From: Candidatus Bathyanammoxibius amoris
GTDB lineage: Bacteria > Planctomycetota > Brocadiia > Brocadiales > Bathyanammoxibiaceae
Assembly: GCA_024451685.1 (NCBI GenBank)
Contig: JAMXCW010000015.1
Span: forward strand, 1 to 55,986
DNA: 55,986 nucleotides
Direction: 5' to 3'
In this document: positions 17,525 through 25,258 of the stretch, piece after piece
Numbering within the stretch: position 1 is the first letter of the stretch
Layout of the letters: each line of letters opens with the position of its first letter
The notes under the pieces: generated by a model
Database searches by the model: none
Seen by the model: only the letters and a program-made list of their open reading frames with translations
Told to the model about the DNA's origin: nothing
Position numbers and translations under genes: made by a program

Positions 17525-18231
17525 TCAATCCTGTAAGAGGCGTAGTACGCCGTGCCCCCTGAATTCCTCTCGCCGTTTATCTTCTCCGCCTCAAATCCGT
17601 GCATCTGGGAGACTATTCTGATGAACTCGTCAACAATCTCGTCGTAACGCTCATACATCTCGTCTGTTATACTGACCGTCTCATCCTTACCCTGCAGGTA
17701 GTGCTGGTAGAGATTAATTTGTCCCCTAATCCTGAAGGTGGTTAACGCTCCGTCAGTAAGGGCCAGGACGAAGCCGTCTTCCCTGTCTTGAATCTTCTCA
17801 AAAAAACTCTGGATGAGCCTGGCGGGTGAACCCCAGTGGTCGAAATCTATGAAGGTAAAATCCATATGATTCTGAAGTTCATTATCCAGGAAATCCTGAT
17901 TGTCTCCCACGAAGACGTTTTCAGCCCCCACAAGTTCCTTAAGCCCCTCTGCCTTCTCTTCGTCCTTCTCTACGACGAAGACCTTGCTGAATAAGTCTTT
18001 ATAGAACCCGGTGAGCTGTCCCGTTCCGGCAAATAGTTCCAGTGCTTTGGATTTTTCCGCCTCTTGAGCGGCATCCATTCTCAGTCTGAGCTTGTCTGCG
18101 TCCAGGGCATCACCCGATGCCTGGTCCGCGGATATAGTCAATTCCTCTTCGATTTCGTTGTAGGTCTCCAGGACCTTGTCTTTTAGGTCCTCCACACGCG
18201 CAAGAACACTGTCCAATAGATTTTCGGTCAT
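17521..18231 (-). CDS. SAM-dependent methyltransferase, possibly RNA-type
   Basis: In this 236-residue protein, residues 1-60 are a charged helical region. Motif I is ALELFAGTGQLTGFY, with the acidic end of strand two at FVVEKDEE. The catalytic-region motif FIDFDHWGSPARL resembles the DxDPFG-type motif of some tRNA guanine methyltransferases, but the assignment to RNA, DNA or protein substrates is open. It starts at an ATG overlapping the upstream methyltransferase by four bases, with GGAGG seven bases before it, so the two are translationally coupled. Confidence 0.7.
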   Translation of the reverse strand: MTENLLDSVLARVEDLKDKVLETYNEIEEELTISADQASGDALDADKLRLRMDAAQEAEKSKALELFAGTGQLTGFYKDLFSKVFVVEKDEEKAEGLKELVGAENVFVGDNQDFLDNELQNHMDFTFIDFDHWGSPARLIQSFFEKIQDREDGFVLALTDGALTTFRIRGQINLYQHYLQGKDETVSITDEMYERYDEIVDEFIRIVSQMHGFEAEKINGERNSGGTAYYASYRID

Positions 18232-18668
18232 TTTCTCACCTCCGGTTTCTCAAGCACCACAGTCATGTCGTCCTGTCCTACCACCTGGTCTATCAGTCTG
18301 AAGGGCCTTATGTTCAGTCCGTCATACACCCAGGGGTGTTCGGTAAAGTAGATAAAACTGTCCTTGTTAAAATACCTCACATGAGTTGGGTCGCGGAAGG
18401 CACCCGTGCCAGCCTCTACAATGGGTACAACCGCCGTCAGACGGCCCCCGGTTTTTAAAACCCGGTGCACCTCGTTCATCACGAAGATGAGGTTCCGGCA
18501 GTGCTCCAGGAAATGAGAGGCCCTAATCTCATCCACGGAGCTATCGTCAAATGGAAGTCCGTGGCTGTCAACGTCCCTCACGACGTCCACATCGGGATAT
18601 CGGTGTACGTCTATCCCGATGTAGTCATCTTTCTTGTTGGAACCACAGCCAAGGTCCAGTCTCCTCAC
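18228..18668 (-). CDS. Class I methyltransferase (Methyltransf_11-like)
   Basis: The 146-residue protein has motif I at its very N terminus (RRLDLGCGSNKKDDYIGID), then a motif II acidic residue, ASHFLEHC and EVHRVLKTGGRL. This matches short surface-polysaccharide and small-molecule methyltransferases. It starts at GTG overlapping the stop of the lipoprotein-like gene (GTGA), so it is coupled. With rfbA, rfbB and the glycosyltransferases in the same element, a role in glycan modification is likely but inferred. Confidence 0.75.
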   Translation of the reverse strand: MRRLDLGCGSNKKDDYIGIDVHRYPDVDVVRDVDSHGLPFDDSSVDEIRASHFLEHCRNLIFVMNEVHRVLKTGGRLTAVVPIVEAGTGAFRDPTHVRYFNKDSFIYFTEHPWVYDGLNIRPFRLIDQVVGQDDMTVVLEKPEVRK

Positions 18669-19282
18669 GAGACCTTTCCCTTCACCATGTCATGGATTCT
18701 GGCACTGGTACCTGAGGCAAGCGACCTGTCCTTTATGAGCTGCTTGAGCAGCCTGCCAGCCTCGGTATTGTCGTTCGAAAAGTTCTCGATGCTTTCTATG
18801 AGGGTGTTTGCCGCCCCTTGCAGCTCCGTTTTGTCCCTGCCGGCGACGGTCAACATCTTTCTGGCCCTCATCAGACGGCCCCAGCCTAGACCGGAGGCCA
18901 CCATACTGCCCAGCAGGGTTATACCTCCCCCGACCAACGGGGCAAGAGGGAACACGGGTGCCGTCTTCTCTATGGCCTTGCCGACAAATTGTGAGGTGTA
19001 CGCGACCTTCTCACCCAGAGAGGGCTGGTACGGGTTGTAAACCTCCGGCGTGGATACCTTGTCCATTGCCTTTTTGGTTAGATTGTCTACCACTGCCAGA
19101 TGTTTGTCCGTCTTGGCGGTAGCTGTTGCGGTCAGGGCCTTTTCATGGATTCGCTCCACGGCCTTGGAGCCGCCGCCACCGCCGGTTAAAGGTCCAAACA
19201 CAGGAGGCAAGAGGGTTGAACATCCGGTCCCCGAAAAAAGTAACAAAAAGACGATTGTCAAGACTACTCCTTGCTTAACCAT
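18665..19282 (-). CDS. Exported, possibly lipid-anchored phage protein
   Basis: The 205-residue protein has an N-terminal hydrophobic segment (VVLTIVFLLLFSGTGC) followed by STLLPP, suggesting a lipoprotein signal although the residue three before the cysteine is Gly, a weak lipobox. A Gly/Pro loop, a helical region and a second hydrophobic stretch near 115-135 (PLAPLVGGGITLLGSMVASG) follow. GGAGGAAG precedes the ATG. It could be a lysis-linked outer-membrane protein (spanin-like) or a superinfection-exclusion protein; neither is established. Confidence 0.6.
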   Translation of the reverse strand: MVKQGVVLTIVFLLLFSGTGCSTLLPPVFGPLTGGGGGSKAVERIHEKALTATATAKTDKHLAVVDNLTKKAMDKVSTPEVYNPYQPSLGEKVAYTSQFVGKAIEKTAPVFPLAPLVGGGITLLGSMVASGLGWGRLMRARKMLTVAGRDKTELQGAANTLIESIENFSNDNTEAGRLLKQLIKDRSLASGTSARIHDMVKGKVS

Positions 19283-19533
19283 TCTAGATACTTCCTCCTA
19301 CAGTTTGCTGAACAAGAGGGATGAAATACATTTCTTCTCTCCTGAATTTCCCCCGGGTTAATGAGATAAATCTTTTTATTCAAGTCGCTGCTGCATATGA
19401 TGCATCTCTCTCTATCGGGCAGGAATCGATACAAGATGCCTGACAGGGTGGTGGCCTCGGCAATTTCTTCCCGGGCGCGGTTCCCAAAGTTAAGCCCCTG
19501 TCTCGTCCTCCTCTGATGTGTGGCAACAATCAT
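19264..19533 (-). CDS. Small cysteine-rich protein (zinc-binding?)
   Basis: The 89-residue protein has paired cysteines CIIC and, about 25 residues later, HPSCSANC before a basic end (RRKYLEWL), suggesting a single zinc site. A GGGGGGAG ribosome site precedes the ATG. It overlaps the lipoprotein-like gene by 19 bases. No family recognised. Confidence 0.6.
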   Translation of the reverse strand: MIVATHQRRTRQGLNFGNRAREEIAEATTLSGILYRFLPDRERCIICSSDLNKKIYLINPGEIQERRNVFHPSCSANCRRKYLEWLSKE

Positions 19534-19568
19534 TTCTCTCCCCCCTCGCTCATGTGCGTTGCGTTTGT

Positions 19569-20513
19569 CTATACGGCTATACAGTCGTTGCGTCTGAACC
19601 AGCCGACCGTTTGTTTTATGCCCTCATCAAAAGTGGTCTCGGGCCGCCATCCAAGCCCTCGCACTCTGGTGGAATCTATGGCGTATCTCCTGTCGTGTCC
19701 CAACCTGTCCTGCACGTGCGTGATGAGTCCTCTTGACGCGCCCAACTCGTCTAAGAGCTTCTCTGCCACCGCCAGGTTCTTCCTTTCGGCGCCACTCCCC
19801 ACGTTGTAGACCTCGCCGCAGGAGCCTTTATCCATAATGAGCGCGACGGCAGCGGCAAAATCCGTTACGTATATCCACTCCCTGGTCTGCAAGCCGTGGC
19901 CGTAGAGGGGCACGGGTCTGCCAGAGATGGCATTAGTTATGACCTTGGGGATGAACTTCTCCGGGTACTGAGAAGGCCCGTAGTTGTTACATCCTCGAAC
20001 CGTAACCACGGGTACGCCGTGCGTTACAAGATAGGAATATGCCAGGTGTTCCTGGGCGGCCTTTGAGGCTGAATACGGGTTTCTGGGCCTGAGCGGGTCC
20101 GTCTCCTTCTTTGATCCTTCCAGACATTCACCGTAGACCTCATCGGTTGAGACGAGCACAAACCGCCTTACACCATGCCTCCTCGCGGCTTCGAGGACAG
20201 AGTGAGTACCCATGACGTTTGTCTCGAGAAATCTACCGGCCTCCATGATGCTCCTGTCTACGTGGGTCTCGGCGGCAAGGTGAACGATGTTTTCCGGGCG
20301 GGACTCATCCATTACGTGCTCCACCAGTCCCCGGTTGCAAACGTCGCCCCTGTAGAACCTGAAACCCGGCCGGGCCATACACCCTTTCAAGTTCTCAAGA
20401 CTCCCCGCGTAAGTGAGCTTATCGAGGACCGAGACCTGCGTACCCATCTCGAGAAAGAGCCTTGTAAGGTGACTCCCGATAAAACCCGCTCCACCTGTTA
20501 TCAACGTGGACAT
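19569..20513 (-). CDS. rfbB: dTDP-glucose 4,6-dehydratase
   Basis: The 314-residue short-chain dehydrogenase/reductase has an N-terminal NAD-binding TGGAGFIGSHL. LAAETHVDRSI, STDEVYG and the catalytic YSASK (Tyr/Lys) are all characteristic of RmlB/RfbB. It converts dTDP-glucose to dTDP-4-keto-6-deoxyglucose in the cytoplasm. Its partner rfbA lies upstream in the same orientation. The epimerase (rmlC) and reductase (rmlD) needed for rhamnose are absent from the window, so the final sugar is unknown. A conserved terminator element and about 225 bases of non-coding sequence lie between rfbA and this gene. Confidence 0.93.
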   Translation of the reverse strand: MSTLITGGAGFIGSHLTRLFLEMGTQVSVLDKLTYAGSLENLKGCMARPGFRFYRGDVCNRGLVEHVMDESRPENIVHLAAETHVDRSIMEAGRFLETNVMGTHSVLEAARRHGVRRFVLVSTDEVYGECLEGSKKETDPLRPRNPYSASKAAQEHLAYSYLVTHGVPVVTVRGCNNYGPSQYPEKFIPKVITNAISGRPVPLYGHGLQTREWIYVTDFAAAVALIMDKGSCGEVYNVGSGAERKNLAVAEKLLDELGASRGLITHVQDRLGHDRRYAIDSTRVRGLGWRPETTFDEGIKQTVGWFRRNDCIAV

Positions 20514-20738
20514 GATGCTTACCCGATAGTGTTTAAAAAAGAACTCTCCAAAAAGTATTTCAGGGGGCCACAGGGCCCGGAATCGCCTGTTGCGAGTTCC
20601 ACCAGAGACCGGTTTGTCACGCCAAAGGTGAAAGGCCGCCAGCTTGTGTGGAAGGCGGCTCTGCCTTTGGCACGACCTCTGTCATGACCCTGCGGCGCCC
20701 ATAGAACACAGAACCGGAAAAGAACAAGGCACTGAAAC

Positions 20739-20832
20739 AAAAAAAGGCCCGAGGGATATCGTTCCTAGAGAAAAATTCCCTCGGACCTCTTGACATCCCC
20801 CGGTCTGAGGCCGGGAGATTCTTCGGTTACCG
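20739..20832 (-). terminator. Conserved motif plus intrinsic terminator, copy 1
   Basis: Read leftward: CGGTAACCGAAG (20832-20821), a CTCCCGG/CCGGGGG hairpin, then a strong stem (20787-20777 with 20756-20746) ending in seven T and GTTT. The same order of motif, small hairpin, terminator and T-run occurs at 23848-23935 and 35004-35082. It lies between rfbA and rfbB. The remaining 20514-20738 stretch has no credible gene, only decayed repeat sequence. Confidence 0.8.
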
Positions 20833-20868
20833 ACTTACTGGACTGTATTAATGGTCCGGCGGCTTAAC

Positions 20869-21705
20869 TCATGCTAAACATGCCTCCTGCACCTGTTCGC
20901 TCTCACCTGTGCTGGTGGGGTCGCAGCAAACACCTTCCCCGGCCGCCACCAATCTTGTAGCCATGGCCAGATTCAGCGGAGAACTTCCCGCGTCTATCCA
21001 CCAGCCGTCCAGAATGCTGTACTCAAGTTCACCCGCCCTCAGGTATGCGTTGTTCACGTCGGTTATCTCAAGTTCGCCGCGTTCTGAGGGTTTCAGACCC
21101 CTGATGACGTCGAAGACGTCGCTGTCGTACATATAAAACCCGGTGACGGCAAACTCGGAAGGCGGGGTCCGGGGCTTTTCGATTATCTCGACCAGCCTAC
21201 CCATCGGTCCATGAGCTGCGATCATGCCTGGCGTATGCGGGCCGAATCTCGCCACCCCGAAATTTTGCGGACTTTTAACCTGCGCAAGGAGAAGACGCGC
21301 GCTGTGCTCCTGTTCGAGGAACGCCGTGACGTGGCAACTCAGGTCCTTCTGGAATATATTGTCCCCAAGTATGACCGCTATAGACCCGCCGTCTGCGAAG
21401 TCTTCTGCCAGCGCCAGCGCTTCGGCAATTCCACCCTCGCCTTCCTGATAGGTGTAGTGAAGCCTCTTGAGGCCAAAGTCCCTGCCATTCCTAAGCAGTC
21501 CGAGGAAATCACCCGCCCTGCAACCGCCCGTTACCACCATAATGTCCCGTATCCCTGCGTCTATCAGGGTCTTCAGGGGGTAATGTATCATGGGCCTGTC
21601 GTAGACCGGCAGCAGGTGCTTATTCGTTACCTTTGTCAGCGGACCCAGCCGTGTCCCAAGCCCGCCCGCCAACACTACGCCTTTCATGTCTTTTGTCGTC
21701 TCCAT
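20869..21705 (-). CDS. rfbA: Glucose-1-phosphate thymidylyltransferase
   Basis: The protein is about 278 residues. The nucleotide-binding signature GVVLAGGLGTRLGPLTKVTN, the sugar-binding GDNIFQ and the late EITDVNN and WIDAGS are all intact. It makes dTDP-glucose from glucose-1-phosphate and dTTP. The start at 21705 is chosen because GCAGGG lies just upstream and the preceding gene stops two bases before it (TGATATG). A start six codons later (MKGVV) is also possible. With rfbB it supplies an activated deoxysugar, probably for glycan modification tied to the phage element. Confidence 0.93.
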   Translation of the reverse strand: METTKDMKGVVLAGGLGTRLGPLTKVTNKHLLPVYDRPMIHYPLKTLIDAGIRDIMVVTGGCRAGDFLGLLRNGRDFGLKRLHYTYQEGEGGIAEALALAEDFADGGSIAVILGDNIFQKDLSCHVTAFLEQEHSARLLLAQVKSPQNFGVARFGPHTPGMIAAHGPMGRLVEIIEKPRTPPSEFAVTGFYMYDSDVFDVIRGLKPSERGELEITDVNNAYLRAGELEYSILDGWWIDAGSSPLNLAMATRLVAAGEGVCCDPTSTGESEQVQEACLA

Positions 21706-21706
21706 A

Positions 21707-21958
21707 TCAGCCCTGCTTTTCATTGGATGCGCGTGATCCCTGTCCGTTCCTGCTGTTGAAGTAGTATCCGAAGGCTACGCCGCCCAGTGCCTCAATCACG
21801 CCGAGGGAGGCATGAAACCTGTCCTTGTCGATGTCGTATACGATATTGGCTATGAGCAGGACGCACAGCGTGCCTATCAGCGTGAGCGTTATCAGCGCCC
21901 TTATCGACCCCTCCGGCAGCCAGAGGGGTTTGTCGTGTTGGAACCAGCCGTTAGTCAT
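21707..21958 (-). CDS. Small membrane protein, possible holin-like
   Basis: The 83-residue protein starts MTNGWFQHDKPLWLPEGSIR. It has one clear membrane helix (ALITLTLIGTLCVLLIANIVY) and a weaker hydrophobic stretch (SLGVIEALGGVAFGYYF), then a charged tail. Small two-helix proteins with an LPEGSxRA start occur in many phages and are sometimes called holins, but that is family resemblance from memory. No endolysin is visible in the element. Confidence 0.6.
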   Translation of the reverse strand: MTNGWFQHDKPLWLPEGSIRALITLTLIGTLCVLLIANIVYDIDKDRFHASLGVIEALGGVAFGYYFNSRNGQGSRASNEKQG

Positions 21959-21974
21959 TTTAGATACCCTCGCC

Positions 21975-22418
21975 CTAATCCATACCGTCTTTTATTTGTT
22001 GCCGAAGCACGGCAATATCTATTGAGAATCTGTCCGCCAGCACTTTTAAAAGCGCCTTTATGACAGGGGCCTTAAGCTGGCTTTCTTTTTTCTCTTCTCT
22101 CTTTGCGGCACTCTTACTGAGGCTGATAGTAATGGGATTGCCTTTTGTACCTTCCCAAGCCCCTCTGTAGTCTCTTGAAGGTAACTGAGAAGAATCTATA
22201 TCGTCATAAGGTCTACCCTCTACCCTTGCTGTTTTAGCGGCTTTGGCACATACCCGGTCCATAAACGCCTGCTCATTCTCGCCTTCTTTCCGAGCGTTTG
22301 GCGCGGGGTAAACCACAATAACGGATTTATCTGCCTTGTAATAAACCCTGACCTTACCCGCCTCGGCAGAATCAACAAGCAACATAAAACAGAGAAAGAA
22401 GACACCTATGTATCTCAT
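21975..22418 (-). CDS. Exported phage protein with LPSRDYRGAW-type motif
   Basis: The 147-residue protein has a good signal peptide (MRYIGVFFLCFMLLVDSAEA). The middle holds YDDIDSSQLPSRDYRGAW, a motif widespread in small phage and plasmid proteins near tail-fibre genes, then a Lys/Glu-rich helical end. AGGAGACC precedes the ATG. It starts two bases after the fibre gene upstream stops, so the two are an operon pair and may assemble together. Confidence 0.6.
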   Translation of the reverse strand: MRYIGVFFLCFMLLVDSAEAGKVRVYYKADKSVIVVYPAPNARKEGENEQAFMDRVCAKAAKTARVEGRPYDDIDSSQLPSRDYRGAWEGTKGNPITISLSKSAAKREEKKESQLKAPVIKALLKVLADRFSIDIAVLRQQIKDGMD

Positions 22419-22420
22419 TA

Positions 22421-23791
22421 TTATTGGTCTCCTATTGCAATGACCCCTACTACGTCCATGTCTGTAGCCGTACCGGCATCGTTGAAAGTCCTAATCTGTA
22501 CTGAACCAACGGCCCAATCACTCAATGTGGCTGAAGCAATCGCGGCAGACGCTCCCGAAAGACCTGCGATCGCCGCAACGCCGTAGTGTGCATTTGCGAA
22601 ATTAGTGTCCCAGTTAACGGTGACAATACCCGTTCCGTTGTCAGTAACAGAACTCACATTATATGAGTCAAGGATGGCGGCCGTGCCCGTATCGTCGAAT
22701 TTAACCCATCCCTTTATCACCGCATCGGCGGCTGGGAGTCTTGAGTCGTTCCCTTCACAGGCAGTATTCGCCGAAGTTCCATAGGGAAGTTGAGAGCCTG
22801 TTAGCTTGGAAGAACCGTCAAGCCCCGCGTAGCCGCTGGCGGCATCCTTGTTGGCCGTAGCCTCGACCGTAGAGTCGTGGGCTCCGGACCCGTGCGTCGT
22901 GGGCGTCCGGGAGTCGGTCATTCGTGAGTCGGAATCCGTTACGTATTTATTCGTGCCTGACGGCGTACCGGACGTGCCGGCCAGGGCCGCCTTCTCGTCG
23001 GAGGCGGGGTCGTTGGCGTTTGAATGGGTGGCGTAGTTGAGATTGAGCTTGCTCTCTACAATGGCGGCGGTACCGGAGACCTCGGTGTCTGTTACTGTAC
23101 CGTCCGTTATTTCTGAGGAGTCTATCCCCATGCCGAACGGATTATATTTGTTTGTCGTGCCCTCGCTTAAATCATCAGTGGTCTTCGTCCCAAACCGGGT
23201 ATCAAATCGCGTGTCCGTGTGGTAGAGATTAGTTGAACCCTCTGAGAGGTCGTCGGTGGTCTTACCGCTGAATTTAACCGTGTCTTCGAGGGATACATTT
23301 GCCTCATTGGTGGGTGACTCGGTAACTATAAAATCGGAGGCGTCAAAATCGAGTGTTGCGGTGTTCGCGACCTTCTGTGTGTCACCCTCTTCCGTAACAG
23401 GGTTGCCGCCTAAATCCTGGTACGAAGTGCCGTCGTGTGAGACCTGGACCTTGCCGCCCTGAGCGTTCCACCTGAGACCCGGCAGGTTTGACCCGCCTTT
23501 GTCAAACTTGTAGTATTTATCGGTGTCGTTGGCGTCACCGATGGTGAAGGTGTTGTCAAGACTGCCGGAGCTTGCGAGATATTCAGAGCCTTGCATGCCG
23601 TCGAGCAGGTCGGCGTCAAGGCCGGAGCCCGTGCCCTGATTTGCCTTTGTGACTGCGGTGAAGTCTATTACGTCCCCTGTGTCCAGCCTGTATTTCACGG
23701 GGGCCCACACATAATCAAACGTACACAGGACTAAAGCCATTGCAAGGGTCAGACAACAGGCAATGGGCCATATCTTACCAGCGCCTCTCAT
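22421..23791 (-). CDS. Tail-fibre-like repeat protein with N-terminal signal or anchor
   Basis: The 456-residue protein carries repeats typical of phage tail fibres: KTTDDLSEGSTNLYHTDTRF and KTTDDLSEGTTNKY. An LDADLLDGMQGSEY segment and a Thr/Ser/Asp-rich stalk (VTDSDSRMTDSRTPTTHG) are present, with a beta-rich C-terminal domain. Residues 8-30 are hydrophobic (IWPIACCLTLAMALVLC) with a basic start, like a signal peptide or membrane anchor, which fibres normally lack. GGGAGGTAAC precedes the ATG, and a conserved terminator element lies 57 bases upstream. Confidence 0.8.
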   Translation of the reverse strand: MRGAGKIWPIACCLTLAMALVLCTFDYVWAPVKYRLDTGDVIDFTAVTKANQGTGSGLDADLLDGMQGSEYLASSGSLDNTFTIGDANDTDKYYKFDKGGSNLPGLRWNAQGGKVQVSHDGTSYQDLGGNPVTEEGDTQKVANTATLDFDASDFIVTESPTNEANVSLEDTVKFSGKTTDDLSEGSTNLYHTDTRFDTRFGTKTTDDLSEGTTNKYNPFGMGIDSSEITDGTVTDTEVSGTAAIVESKLNLNYATHSNANDPASDEKAALAGTSGTPSGTNKYVTDSDSRMTDSRTPTTHGSGAHDSTVEATANKDAASGYAGLDGSSKLTGSQLPYGTSANTACEGNDSRLPAADAVIKGWVKFDDTGTAAILDSYNVSSVTDNGTGIVTVNWDTNFANAHYGVAAIAGLSGASAAIASATLSDWAVGSVQIRTFNDAGTATDMDVVGVIAIGDQ

Positions 23792-23847
23792 GTTACCTCC
23801 CGCCGATTATTCAAATGTGGAATTGTGATCACGTCAAAAGTGCAAAC

Positions 23848-23935
23848 AAAAAAAGCCCGAGGGCCTTCATTTCTGAAATCCCTTCGGGCCTAAGGATATC
23901 CCCCGGTCTATTGCCGGGGAATTCTTCAGTTACCG
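23848..23935 (-). terminator. Conserved motif plus intrinsic terminator, copy 2
   Basis: Read leftward: CGGTAACTGAAG (23935-23924), a CCCCGG/CCGGGG hairpin, then the stem GCCCGAAGG/CCCTCGGGC and seven T followed by GTTT. The single C-to-T change against copies 1 and 3 keeps the possible CGG/CUG pairing around UAA. It lies between the small gene at 23955 and the fibre gene. Confidence 0.8.
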
Positions 23936-23954
23936 TTTATTTTATGACTACCTT

Positions 23955-24149
23955 TTATTTAATCGTTGACGCCTCGGTCAGGAAATGTTCCGGCATCATA
24001 CCCTGTCGCTTTACAGTGAGCCTGTACACCTTTCCGGACGGCACCTCTATCGACGCCACGGTGACACCCTCCCTCGTGACGTCCAGTTTACAAGGGCCGC
24101 TCAGGTTGACTACCGTCTCATCCCATCCAGGGTCCAGATTAATCTCCAT
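23955..24149 (-). CDS. Small hypothetical phage protein
   Basis: The 64-residue protein begins MEINLDPGWDETVVNLSG. An upstream in-frame GTG (24176) is less likely because GGAGG lies ten bases before this ATG. It is beta-rich (CKLDVTREGVTVASIEVPSGKVY) with no cysteine pair or membrane helix. Size and composition would suit a small virion or assembly protein; no family recognised. Confidence 0.5.
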   Translation of the reverse strand: MEINLDPGWDETVVNLSGPCKLDVTREGVTVASIEVPSGKVYRLTVKRQGMMPEHFLTEASTIK

Positions 24150-24221
24150 CCTGCTCAGGCCTCCTTTCCTGGTCACTGCAGAAGCGGTGCCTGTGGTTAA
24201 ACACAGCGCTTTCTTCTAATC

Positions 24222-24986
24222 TTAAGGATAGCACTCTACCCCTTTTTTCTCAACCATCTTCCTCTCCGTATCAATGTTTCTCACCGTGTCCTGATATTTC
24301 TCAACACCGTCGAAGTGTACGCTCATGCCGGTGATCTTCCTCCCAACTGCCAGATATTCCGGCACATGCGCAACCTTCTTGTCGGCGGCAAGGACCCGTT
24401 TCAAGAAACCCCAGTCTCCGCACTTCATGTAACGCGTGTCGTCATCCCACTTTATGTTGTCTCTGAACATGTTACGGTGCATCATCGCAGAATGGTCTAT
24501 GTAGTTCCGGATGTTCTCGACCCAGTATCTCAGCCCCGGTGTCCACTCGTGCGACAGGTCCCAAATCGCCTCCAGGTAATCTTTATCTCTGGAAACCCTG
24601 AAGACCTTCATATAGTGATAGGCCAGGAATACGTCAGGACGGCTCTCAAGGAATTCCGCCAGAGTCCGGTTTCGCTGCGGATGATAAAGGTCGTCGTCGG
24701 TTGCGTAAGTAATGTACTTCCCTTTACAGAGCGGAAGGGCCTTATTTATCAGCTTTACATAGCGCACCTCGCTAAGCCTCTGTCCGTCTGTGGGATTCTC
24801 CCGGATTATCTGGAAATCGTCGAAATCCTGCCTGAATTGCCCGGCCACCTCAAGGGTCCCGTCTGTGGAGCCGTCATCGCATAGGACGAGCTGAGTGGTG
24901 CCGGGGTAATCCTGCTCGGCCAGCGTCTGAAGCGAATCCCTCAGGAACTCACAGCGGTTGTACGTGGTTAATATTATGCTTATCAT
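24222..24986 (-). CDS. Family 2 glycosyltransferase
   Basis: The protein is about 254 residues from MISIILTTYN, a typical GT-A family 2 N terminus. CDDGSTDGTLEVA binds the nucleotide, and the TDDDLY acidic cluster is the metal-binding DxD equivalent. A stretch of longer frame upstream lacks family similarity, so the internal ATG is chosen, although no strong ribosome site precedes it. It likely transfers a sugar to a surface glycan or virion component together with the dTDP-sugar genes and the second glycosyltransferase. There is no membrane helix, so it acts in the cytoplasm. Confidence 0.85.
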   Translation of the reverse strand: MISIILTTYNRCEFLRDSLQTLAEQDYPGTTQLVLCDDGSTDGTLEVAGQFRQDFDDFQIIRENPTDGQRLSEVRYVKLINKALPLCKGKYITYATDDDLYHPQRNRTLAEFLESRPDVFLAYHYMKVFRVSRDKDYLEAIWDLSHEWTPGLRYWVENIRNYIDHSAMMHRNMFRDNIKWDDDTRYMKCGDWGFLKRVLAADKKVAHVPEYLAVGRKITGMSVHFDGVEKYQDTVRNIDTERKMVEKKGVECYP

Positions 24987-25006
24987 GTTGAATGTATGGC
25001 GTTTTC

Positions 25007-25258
25007 CTACGTCGTTCCTCTTAAATAGTGCACCAGCATGGTAACAAAGGCGGAGCCGAAGAAGGCCGACAGGCCGGCCAGGAGCTTCCACTGCGACTTC
25101 AGTCTGACAAGGTCGTTGTGGTCCCTCAGAAAGATGGTAAACTTGTCCTCAAAGCCGCCGACACGCTCATCCAGTCGCGCCACTTCTTCCGACAATCTAA
25201 CCGTCTGCTCGGCCATGCGCCGCATCTCCTCCAACATCCGTGCGTCACACACCTTCAT
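25007..25258 (-). CDS. Coiled-coil protein with C-terminal membrane helix (XhlA-like)
   Basis: In this 83-residue protein, a coiled coil (LSEEVARLDERVGGFEDKF) is followed by one C-terminal membrane segment (LLAGLSAFFGSAFVTMLVHYL). This layout matches XhlA-type phage lysis accessory proteins. Its start overlaps the glycosyltransferase stop by four bases (ATGA). No partner endolysin is seen. Confidence 0.65.
   Translation of the reverse strand: MKVCDARMLEEMRRMAEQTVRLSEEVARLDERVGGFEDKFTIFLRDHNDLVRLKSQWKLLAGLSAFFGSAFVTMLVHYLRGTT

Noticed and set aside
20519-20740. A 73-codon minus-strand frame between rfbA and rfbB
   Set aside because: It begins in the T-run of the terminator, has no ribosome site and covers decayed repeat sequence.
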